Shown in pieces: positions 38,426-48,370 of a DNA stretch of 64,000 nt (within the stretch, counting starts at the first letter, position 1; the number at the start of each line of letters is the position of its first letter). The position numbers were made by a program, and so were the translations under genes. The stretch lies in contig NC_091880.1 of assembly GCF_019399895.1 (NCBI RefSeq), positions 2,666,001-2,730,000 on the forward strand, read 5' to 3'. This stretch comes from Cardiocondyla obscurior. Its lineage: Eukaryota > Arthropoda > Insecta > Hymenoptera > Formicidae. The notes beneath the pieces are model-generated. The model was not told the origin of the DNA. It made no database searches and saw only the letters and a list, made by a program, of their open reading frames with translations.

Positions 38426-38451
38426 TCCCCCTGCCTAACCCGGCAGGGGGA
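38426..38451. repeat. Perfect 10-bp GC-rich stem-loop
   Basis: TCCCCCTGCC (38426-38435) and GGCAGGGGGA (38442-38451) are exact reverse complements around a 6-nt loop (TAACCC). It lies in the CpG-rich DNA upstream of the forkhead gene. The function is unknown. Confidence 0.8.
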
Positions 38452-39420
38452 TTTACGCGTCCCCCGCGCGTCCCTTCGCGGATGTTCCCGGGAGATTATT
38501 GATCGGCCGCGCAGATATTTCCACCGGCGACCGTGTAACCGATGACGGGGAGGTCCTCGGCAATGGCGGCCATCCGAATCTATGCAGGACCCTCTTTACT
38601 CGCGGCACTCTTGGCGAAAATAAAGCTAAAAGCATCGAATCGTAAGGCAGGGTAACAGAATTTTATTTTTTTCGCTAGAGGGTAGTTGATCCCTGCAAAG
38701 TTTTTATCTTATTTTATTTTTTTTCTTTCAGTTGAAATTATCGTAAGACTTTTAGAAGATTTAATTTCGTATTTATCCCGAGAGAAATTTATTTCGTTAC
38801 AAGGGTATGTTTTTCCGGAGTAGTTTTGCCGGAAGGAAGGTCAACCCTTCGTAGAGCGTCCGAAAGGGTCTACGTGTCCACCCCACGTCCGTGTTGATTC
38901 AGTAGGACTGACAAATCTCGCGCTAACGATCCCGCATGAACGCCGACCAATGATGATGAGGTCCGGGGGTGAATCTTGCGCGCCATTCTCTCGTCTCGGT
39001 CGAATAGCCGCGGCTCCTACCCTTCTCTCTTGCGCGCCGGCTTTATCGTAACTGGCGGTCGCTGCCACCCCCGATTCGATCAATGGAGGCCGCCTGTACC
39101 AAGGCAAGTGGGCGAACTGCGTCCACCCCCGCCTACAGCAGGACGAAATGCGCCTCCCTTTCGCCCTTAGATGATAGAAACGTTTCCCGTAAGTGGTACA
39201 TTCAGAATATTTAATTTTTACCTTCGTAAAAAAAAAAAGTCGAAAAAAATTACATAAATATTTTAATGTAAGAAAAATACGCAGCTCGAGCCGGATCTCA
39301 CGCTATTTTTTTATTTACATTAGCTGTATACTACGATCAATTATTATTGAATTGTTAAAAATTGTTAAATTTATTATATTCAATGGTTTTAATTATTTAT
39401 TAGAATCTATACAAGTTTTA

Positions 39421-39455
39421 TTATGTTTGAACGTTTTTCAAACGTTGAAACATAA
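39421..39455. repeat. 13-bp stem-loop
   Basis: TTATGTTTGAACG (39421-39433) pairs with CGTTGAAACATAA (39443-39455) with one mismatch across a 9-nt loop, in AT-rich intergenic DNA. Confidence 0.6.
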
Positions 39456-40645
39456 TTAAATAACTGAGATTGCAAAAAATTTTCTGTAGAAATGTTCTTG
39501 TCGAAAATCTCTTGAGTTTTAGGGTCGCTTAAGATTCAAAAAATTACCTTTTTGCGCTATGTCGGCTTCGATATTCGGAACAATTATGTTCTCTCCTTGA
39601 AATATTCACAAGAAAGACTCGAGGCGTTCATTACCCTAAAACGCGCGTTATGCAAATTACTTTTTTCTCTCTTTTATTTTAAATTCAATTAATATAATCG
39701 TTTTATCGACATGCGTCATCTGCGACCTAAAATATTTCGGCGTCGCCATAGACGCGCGCTCGCCATAGCTCGGCGTAGCGAGGGTGAGCTCCCCCGTTGA
39801 TTTTCGCTAAGGGAGGGTCGTCAGCGAGTCTGCCCGACGCGTGTGCATGGTCCACCTGTGCGAGAGGGAACCTAGCACCTGTCGCCACACGCGCGCACCA
39901 AGGTGCCTCCGTCAGGTCGCTGATAAGCAGGTAGGCAGCCAGCCCTAGCGCGTTCCACCCCTTTGCTACCACCAGTCGAACTCGCTCGACCGTGCCGTAC
40001 GCACGCCACTTTCTCAGTTAGTCGTCGTTGATCGTACGCGTACCTGGCTACGACTGTTCCGAGTAAAACAAGAGCGCGAAATATTTTCGGTCTCGCACGT
40101 GGCGACGTGATTTTTCAAAATCTCCCTTTCCTCTCTCGACCTGGACAGTTCAACCCTCCGTGATTGTGATCGATGCTGCGCCCGCTCGCGTCGGCTAGTG
40201 TCGCATTATCTAACTTCGTTTGCCTTTCGAAGAGCGTGCCTCGGATTCTCGGGGTTTGCGCGAACGTTACGCTTGCAATACCGGCGTAAGATGGCAAATA
40301 AAGAGAAAGAATGAAAAGCTTACGATTTCGTTGAACAGCCGTCGTTTCTGTGACGTCAGGAGACATTTCCACGAGCTGGTGAATCACGGAGTTCTAGGTA
40401 CCGCGTTACCGGAAATCGTGCATTTGAGTTCAATGCCAAGCCACCCCTAGTATCGCTCGACGTTTGCCCGCGAGCTTGCGAGTGGCTAAGAAAGTGCGTT
40501 CGCTCGTTCAAGGGTTGTTCGAGGGTTTCTTGCGCAAGGAACAAGAGGTGCTTCTACCAAGAGGAACTAACGCGAGGAAACGTTGGTATCTGCATAGGCG
40601 CGTATCGCCCTGGCACGCTGGAACGGGTGATGAAAAACGGCAAAA

Positions 40646-42149
40646 ATGAGGATCGATCTAGCGGAAGTTGAAGTATCGACGGAGGACAGCCTGCCCGTCA
40701 CCATCACGGTCGCCGTTGCAGACGGCAGCAGCATGGACAGCACAGACGATTGCGACGGAGTCGAGGCCGAATTAACGAGCCTATCCTGGCTGCAATCGCT
40801 CGACATCACCAGTGCGTCCGGCTTACCGACGCCACCTTGCTCACCATCGCCGCCGCCGCTTGCCCGCCAGCCCCCGAAGAAGCTATCGCCCTTGGTCAAG
40901 GCTGAAATAGGTAACCAGATGTTAAGAATTTATCACAAGACGTCACAAGACGAAAGAGTCACGAGTTTATCCCTTATTATTAATATTCTTCTAAATTTTT
41001 TATCATTAAAGCATTTAGCGAAAGAATTTCTTTGGGAAAATTGTAATTTATGAAAAATAATTTTTATTTTATTTCAAGGTACGTTTAACAATTAAAAAAA
41101 TATTGTTAATTTATTGCTTGTTTTAGGAATTTATTTTTATTAATGCTAAATTTGTGAAAGTATGCTAATCGTCTTTTACTTTTATTTTATTTTATTCTTT
41201 TTTTTTATTTTGTAAAAAATTGTGTGGTAAATAATGTATCGATTTTTGAATCACGAAACGAGCACGGAGATTGCTGAAAATACGGTCTGTAGTAATATTG
41301 CATATGTATGCGATTGAATAGGTAATTTTCTTTTGATTTCTAATTTTATTAGATCTCGCGGAAAATGCTGAGAAGTATCGAACAGATCCTGATGCAAAGC
41401 CACCGTTTTCCTACGCAACTATTATATGCCTCGCGATGCGCGCCAACAACAACAAGGTCTCTCTTTCGAACATTTATGCGTGGATCCGAGAAAATTTCCT
41501 GTTTTACAAGTACGCCGATCCAGCCTGGCAGGTAAGATCAATTTCACGCCTTTGTCTTTCCTGCTTCGTTTCTCAAATTGATCAACAATTTAAAATGTAT
41601 TTCATTCAATTCGTACAAGCTTCTACATGCGTGGAAGAAAAAACTTTGACAAATTTATTAATATCTATCGCATGTTTGGAGCAGAATTCGATCCGGCATA
41701 ATCTATCGTTGAACAAGTGCTTCGTGAAGCTACCGCGTTCGAAAGACGAACCGGGCAAAGGTGGGTTTTGGAAGCTAGATCTCGAGAGAATGGAAGAGGG
41801 CAAGCGGTCCAGGCGCCGCTCTGCGATCTCGCAACGTACACGGGGCATCAAGAGGCCGTCACCTTCCACGACGACGACGACGACGACAACGACGACTACA
41901 ACGGCGGCAACGACGACGCTTAACGCCCTTCATACTGGGAGCAGCTGTACGCCGCCCTCCAGCTGCCTGTCCAACACCCTGTACGAGACTCCGCCTAGTA
42001 GCGTGTCACCCCCTATTCCGGACAGCCTGTCGGAGGTTCCGGAGTCGACGCAGGTGAGCCTGAGCGAGGACGACTTCACGAGTCTGCTGATCGCCGGTTG
42101 GGACGAAAATAATCAGTTGGAGCTTCTTGATCTGCTGGACACCCTCTAA
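40646..42149 (+). CDS. FoxJ1-type forkhead transcription factor
   Basis: Three exons, 40646-40910, 41353-41531 and 41685-42149, encode 302 aa. The forkhead domain (about 104-190) opens KPPFSYATIICLAM, has the recognition helix NSIRHNLSLNKCF (149-161) and closes PGKGGFWKLD. FoxJ1 hallmarks are the upstream LTSLSWLQ segment (LTSLQWLQ in vertebrates), DPAWQ and KDEPGKGGFW. FoxJ1 proteins, with fd3F as the diverged fly member, activate motile-cilium and chordotonal genes in the nucleus. A short Thr tract (12 Thr, then AA and TTT) encoded by ACG-type codons lies at about 41870-41915, and the C-terminus is acidic and Leu-rich (LLDLLDTL), like an activation domain. It is shorter than vertebrate FOXJ1 (421 aa). 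The start is the first in-frame ATG; the 5' leader is unresolved. Confidence 0.88.
41532..41684 (+). other. 153-nt stop-free in-frame intron inside the forkhead domain
   Basis: GTAAGA to GAGCAG, exactly 51 codons without a stop, so one frame runs through both flanking exons. Splicing joins ADPAWQ to NSIRHNL, the expected forkhead sequence. Retention would insert 51 residues just before the DNA-recognition helix. Confidence 0.85.
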
Positions 42150-43706
42150 ACACCCATTCGAATGATGTTTAGAAGACACCCTTTCCGCCCCCTTCCCCAC
42201 CCGCTCTTTTTCTCTCTCCCTTTCGCAAACATCTCTCAGGAATCATCGGTTCTTCGTACGGAAGCGGAAGCGCCCTTAACTCTCTGCATGCGTCTCTCGA
42301 TTTCCCGTTTCACACGACGATGAATCACGCCGTGAATATCGAAGCGATTTTCCGCGAACTCCGAGATAAGAAATCTCAATTATCGATCTCGCCGACGTTC
42401 ACAAAAGAATTTCATTATATTGTTGAGAAATTCACATTCAGAAGTAAAAATTTGACCTAATCGTGTACTTTATGCAGCGTTAATTTTGCAATTAAAACCG
42501 CGAGAGCGCGATTTATTTGCGACCGAAGTCGGGGCGAGGTGAGAACAAAAGTGCCGTTCAGGAGAAGAAAGACCAGAGAGAGAAAAGCGAGCGTGCATCT
42601 TCTTTCTTCTTCCGAGTTAACATGCGTGAATGATATAACGAACGACTGTAACGTCGCAATTTAAACGCGCCTAAGCAGATGGTCTTGAAGCTTCTGTTTC
42701 CTCATTGGAACCGCATTGGACTGTGACGCGAAAAGCGAGAGGCGAATATATGCATGGCACGTGCACCTTTTTTCCTCATTTATTTTTGCTTACTTTATAT
42801 AGCGAGGTAAATTAGATTTCTCTAGTGTGCGACGTAAGTTTAAGCAAAAAATATGCCGAGAACTTCTTTTTTTCATTATTCTATATTTATTCTTTAACCC
42901 AATTAGTCTTTAATTTGTAAAGTTCTAAATCCTCGTAACTTAGGTGTTGTCAAAATTTCATTTATCTTTATGAACTGTTTGTTAACTAAGAGAATCCAGC
43001 ACATGTGATCGATTTATATTGTCAAACGTGTTAAGATGTGCAAACAAAAAACTTTTACTCGTGTAGTATGCATGCGTAGGGTGTATGTACATACATACAA
43101 CTAACACATAAAACATACGGAGAAAAGATTTACATGAGCCCTCGTGCCTGATGTCGTAGTACAATATGGCTGCAGAGAAAATAGTAGAATTATCGCCGTC
43201 AGCAATTGTCGTATAATTATTAAGTATTTAACGGACATATAATTATTGAAGCGGCTACTGATGACAAGCCACCGTAATTCGATTAAAGCGTTATTAGACT
43301 TATGTCGCGAAATATTTGCCACAATCGGCAGCGTTACACGATGAATAATGTCAGTGCTTTTTATATATTTCATAAATTTCGAAACGTAAGCAGCGTCTTT
43401 CCTCACGTTAACAAGAGAAATTCATTATTTCTATATAATAAGTATACAGTTTTTGCATCGTATAACGATTCTTGGTACTTGGACGTTTGTTCTCGCCGCA
43501 TCTCCATCTGTATTCTGCTCGCACCCTAGTCATCGGCCCATTAAATTTTCCCTTTTGATTTCTTAATTGTTAATCTTCTTTTCGAATTTCATTCTTTCGC
43601 ACCGATATTCCTTGCCTGGAGAATGACTGTACTCCTCGCGGCAAAATAATTCACGCATCGTGCCTTGAAATAATTAGAAAATATCCCTTGTGTATTCTTA
43701 AGCAAC

Positions 43707-43829
43707 GCGTTATATATATACATATATATGTGTGTGTGTGTGTATATAGATATATATAAAATAAATATATATATGTATATATATATTATAATAATTACAT
43801 ATGTGTACAGATATACATATACGTATATA
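43707..43829. repeat. TA/TG alternating purine-pyrimidine low-complexity tract
   Basis: Includes (TG)n at about 43729-43742, surrounded by repeated TATATA and ATATGTATA runs. It is simple-sequence DNA without coding potential. Confidence 0.85.
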
Positions 43830-45558
43830 CAACTAGGATGGAACATTTTAAGAGTATATCAATTTTCTTTGTTTCTCATTAAAAAAGAGAGACATAAAAT
43901 AATCAATTTTATAAATTACCGACAGTATGTATAATGCGAAAAAAAAAGTATGTCAAGTATGTGACATTTCTCTCTTAAGGCTACGAAACTTCTAAGTTGA
44001 AAATTATCTAAAACGTGAAACACTTTTTTTCCAAGTAAAAAAGTAATAAAATAATTGAATGGATACATTAAGGTGATCTCGCTTGAGTATATACGTACTT
44101 ATGTATATGTGTATATACATATGTCAGATCGATTAATGCGTATGATATTTTCTATCGTTGCGTCCGAATGACACATTTTCCAGTGTCTCCTGCTTCGATT
44201 TTTACTGCGCAAAAGAAGAAAATGTACAACACGCGTCTTACTAAAAGCCTGAATTGCAGTTAAATCCGATCCAATGAGTATTATAAAGAATTTATTACAA
44301 CACCTTGGTTTTCTCAGGATCTAAGAATATGTTACTATAATGCGCTCGATCAAAAATTCTAGATTGCGGAGGTTAATGAATTATATTATAAAATGTTAAC
44401 TTTTTAAATACTCCGTTAAATACTCCGTCCATAAATTAACACCATAAAATGTTAATAACTTTTATACATATCGAGCAGGACACACAGCGCAACTGCGGTT
44501 TCTATTTTATTGTCCCTATGTCGTCTATCTCTCTTTTTCTCTCTCTTTGGACAATTAGAAATTATTAGCGTATATTATTATTAGCAATATTGTGCATTAC
44601 GGCGATGTTTCATTGTATAAAATCATAGTATAGTGAAACGTAGAAGTATGCATTGGATTCCCATACTGTCGTACGTGGAGGTGTCTCGAGAATGCCTCTG
44701 AGCGATTAGAAAAAAAGAAAGGTAACGCTAGAGTACAATTTGTTAGAGGCGATATTAATTACGCAGGTGTGTGATATAATACCTAATTTACAATTAGTTG
44801 AATTGGTGTGTCAATTTCTGCGCTCTAATTCACGCCTTTTCAGAATCCGTCCAAGTTCGTCCGTCCGAAGGAAAGTCCACGACTTCTCCTTTTCTCTGTT
44901 GCAGTCGGGTTGAATTATAACGTTAAAATTGAGAAGTCTTAATTTGTAATATTGGACGTTCAAGAAAATTAATTGATTGAAAAACTGACATGTAATAACG
45001 ATTATTAATTATTTGATCTTCTTGCGTTTTAATTCGATGCTGCTGCAACGAGATAATAGCAATTCTTCAATGCGTTTGTAATAACGCGAGATTAAGGATT
45101 GATTGTCGAAATAAGTATGAAACACGACAGTAATAACGGAACCAATGCGATCGCGTACACACAAGCGTATCGATCGCGATTAATTTAGTAGAGTGGATAT
45201 GTGCCTTCAAGTAAAACTAAAAGTATAGTTGTGTTTTCTTTCTCTTTGACCTAATTATTTATCTCCACGGAACATACATATATACATAATATAAAAGGGC
45301 TCAGTGCAAAGTGTGGTTGTCCCTACAATTTGTATTCATATAATTTAACATATAACTCTACGAGACGTAAGAAATAAATATCAAGGACATCATTTTATCT
45401 GAAAATGTTTTTACTTGCCTAATGTGCAATCAGCGAGCATTTGCATATAAAGAAAAATGTCTAGAAAATATTAGGTATATAATTTTTTATATCAATGTTC
45501 ACAAAAACATAATATCAAAAAAAGCAAGAATTTTTATTTTATAACAACGTATGTATTG

Positions 45559-45619
45559 AAAAACAAATTAATTTTTTTTAACATAAACATTTTCCTCTTT
45601 ATTAAATTAATTTGTTTTT
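45559..45619. repeat. Perfect 16-bp inverted repeat
   Basis: AAAAACAAATTAATTT (45559-45574) and its exact reverse complement (45604-45619) are separated by 29 nt in AT-rich intergenic DNA. It may be a foldback element remnant or chance AT-rich pairing. Confidence 0.6.
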
Positions 45620-47267
45620 TATATATTTTTCAAGACGACTTCAAAGTATTGTTGAATCTATCATATCGACAAATTTAAATAAAATTTGATTATAGTATGT
45701 GCATTAAAAAGTGTTACAAAGTGTTGTATGTATTAAATAATTATATGTATGTATGCATATAAATTTTTATGCGGTCAAATACTAATATACCGACATGATC
45801 GAGAAATAAATGTAGCGCGATAGTTCACGCTTGTTTTCACAGTTGGAGCTAGCGCACGGGAACCTCTCTCGAGTTACAATTGTTTCAATCGTCTCGACGG
45901 AAAGGAAAAAGATTACGTTCAGTAAAAAAAAAAAAAACGACCAAACTTGCAATTACTGTGAAACGTATCGAATTAATACAATAGTTGCCACGTCCATGTA
46001 GTAGATGACATCGTTACTTAGCAAAGGACAAAGATCTATTACATTATCATTATATGTATAATATAAGTGGCAAGTATTCATTTGGGAATTCCTATAAGAT
46101 TAAGTAACCTAAAAAGCGTTTTATTTACTTGCAGTAATGCGGAAGCCCTGACAGCGATCGGCGTTTGCAAAAAAAAAAAAAGAGAGAAAAAGAACATGTA
46201 CGTACACTGGAGCGAGGTTCTCAAACACGTTACGGCAGCGTAGAAAATAAAGAAAAAAAAATAGAAATCGAGGCCGGTACGTCTATTCTTATATTTAAGA
46301 TTGTCTTAAATACGGTTTTAATTGGTTTTAAACCACACAGTCGTATTATCGTTTTACAGACTGCTTAAGATAATGCCGAAATGAGAACCGATTATGAACA
46401 CCGGCCTGAGTGACCGATCCGCTAAGTAAGTCTGCAAACGCGAGTCGACATCAATTTCAATCGGTTGTGCGCGTTTTATCTAGAAATTTTATATTCTTAC
46501 GCAACACGTTGCGTCACTTTGCGATTATTAAAGTGTCACAATTATTCTTCGTCTAGAGTTACATTAATATGCCGAGGCATCGCTCCATCTTTTTTCCCGA
46601 GAAAGCTGACTTACGATCGGAGGAATTTCAAGCGCGCCGATCACGCGACCGCTTTTTTGCATTGATAACTTTGAAGATTAAAAAGTATCGAGAGCTACAC
46701 AGAAATGATAACACGCACGGTGGCACGTCAGTATGAGTCATCGATTTTACTCCGATCAATACGAGATAATGAAGCACCGTTTGATTCAGCATTGATAGAC
46801 ACTTTCTTATCAAAATCGTACGTATATCTTATATCATGAGGAAATTCGTTACCTTGAAGCACTGCGATAACAATAATTTATTAATCTCGTATTGCTAATT
46901 TTAATATTTTAATTTTTAATTGATTTTTTTTGCAGGAAGTTTTATTTAAGGAAGTCTTTTATTTCCCTGGATTAGTATATCGATTAAATTTTTATCAGAA
47001 AGCCTTTCACGAGATTGAAAGTTCTTCGATTGAACTTAAGATTGTATTTTTATTTCTCAAATATGTTTTTTTATCAAGAAACATTTCTTTTTTTTTCAGT
47101 TTGAAATAGATACAGAGTGTATTGCGAGAACAGCCTCCTTGTTGATTTTCTTTTTCAATTCTTTTGAAGACTAATAAAGAACAAATCCAAGTTTACTTAT
47201 CCTCACTCAAGATAGTAATTAATAGGCCAAACGGTAGATCAACCTCCTGTATGGTATTTTCCGTAAG

Positions 47268-47578
47268 TGACGTCAAAATTAACGACTACAATACAGTACT
47301 GGTTAGAACGTTTTCACGATCAGATGACGTGTCTCGCAGTAATGCAATTATGGTATGAAGAATTCGATAATCTTAGTATTTTGTTATTTTTACGCAACGT
47401 TGTAGTCAGATATCTTTTATCTTTTTTCAACAGAAAAAGTACGAAATTGACGAGTGCCGCAAAGTTAAGCGAACAAAATGAAGAACTGCTCGCCCAGATT
47501 CTCGCAAAAAAATAAAAAAATATATATATGCAAAATTGACGTCACTTTTTGATCGCCGTTTAATTGGGCGTGACGTCA
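47268..47578. promoter_or_regulatory. Cluster of three perfect CRE palindromes (TGACGTCA)
   Basis: Exact 8-bp cAMP response elements occur at 47268-47275, 47537-47544 and 47571-47578, plus a half-like TGACGTGT near 47323. The last two lie 120-160 bp upstream of the probable first exon of the sugar-porter gene. TGACGTCA is the canonical CREB/ATF site. Control of the downstream gene by CREB or ATF is inference from spacing. Confidence 0.55.
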
Positions 47579-47649
47579 AGTTCACATTATTTTGACATTA
47601 CGCTCTCCTTGTGCGAGTAGACCTGCGAAATTGGCCGACGCGGTGATGA

Positions 47650-47981
47650 TTAGCGTCGGCGCCGGTCCACGGCAACCCTTAGGCGAGCCACCACCACGTG
47701 AATAGCATGGATAACGTGCGTAACACAGGCAGGCCGAAAGGGAAGGAGTACGTAGGAGAACGAGGCGACGAAGTTTCCAAGACTCACCCAGTCGTCCAAC
47801 AGCCGTTAGGTAGGGAAGCCTTCAACGTTCGGTGGGCCGTCTTACAAAGTCGAGTCGTGCCTGCAGCGTGCTGTACACATCATTTTGCCACGAGAAAAGG
47901 CTTGCTGAGGTTTAGCTTCTTGGTCCGTAATTCTTCGCGAACGGGCTCTACACTCGACGAAGGATCGATTCCCGAAGCAAG
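47650..47981 (+). other. Probable non-coding first exon (5' UTR) of the sugar-porter gene
   Basis: CpG-rich DNA ends at a consensus donor (AAG then GTGAGTGC) after 47981. A second leader exon begins after the acceptor TTTTAG at 48233 and carries the coding start at 48371. An upstream open frame from ATG 47707 would run through this exon and stop two codons into the next (AG|A TTG TAA). It is therefore an upstream ORF rather than part of the transporter. The transcription start is uncertain. Confidence 0.5.
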
Positions 47982-48370
47982 GTGAGTGCTTGGCCTGAAT
48001 TCCCACATGTTCTTTGCTCGACAGATCGAATTTCGCGACTCCGAACTTTGAAATATCTATTTAACGATTCTTCTTGTAAACATTAGGAGCGTACATGTAA
48101 CATTGTAATATTTAGTTTCGTGAATTCGGATCGCGTTTGACGAGCTTCGAACGTATCTGTATAAAAAGAACATTGTATTATTGCCTAATAATGTTATTTT
48201 TTTATCGATCTAATGAAATTATTTGATTTTAGATTGTAAAATGCTGACCAACGTCGAGCAGAGTTGACGAGAGGATTCCTAGAGAGGCGCCGACTCGACC
48301 AACAAAGGAAAAAGAATCCTGTACAGATACATAGATTTAAAAGCTATCTATTTGAAAAGAAGAGAACGTC

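Larger units (their letters stand above)
35200..40645. other. Mkk4 3' UTR and intergenic/upstream region of the forkhead gene
   Basis: Up to about 36400 this is probably the Mkk4 3' UTR, with AATAAA signals near 35955 and 36372. The rest has CpG-rich blocks at about 37.6-38.6 and 38.8-40.6 kb that likely form the promoter or leader of the forkhead gene. It also holds several inverted repeats listed separately and a perfect CRE palindrome at about 40350. I recognise no coding exon. Confidence 0.5.
42150..47260. other. Forkhead gene 3' region and AT-rich intergenic DNA
   Basis: No coding exon is recognised over about 5 kb. The first kilobase is probably the 3' UTR of the forkhead gene. The rest is AT-rich with TA/TG alternating tracts, poly(A) runs (for example 45926-45937 and 46169-46181) and a perfect inverted repeat at 45559-45619. 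A weak coding-like stretch begins near 47170 and is discussed under findings. Confidence 0.55.

Noticed and set aside
40464..40649. Short frame just before the forkhead gene start
   Set aside because: It is in a different frame from the forkhead protein and ends before its ATG; leader sequence is the simpler reading.
47707..47982. Frame beginning MDNVRNTGRPKG as the transporter N-terminus
   Set aside because: Splicing from the 47981 donor to the 48233 acceptor puts a stop after two codons. The transporter frame instead begins at ATG 48371, so this is at most an upstream ORF.
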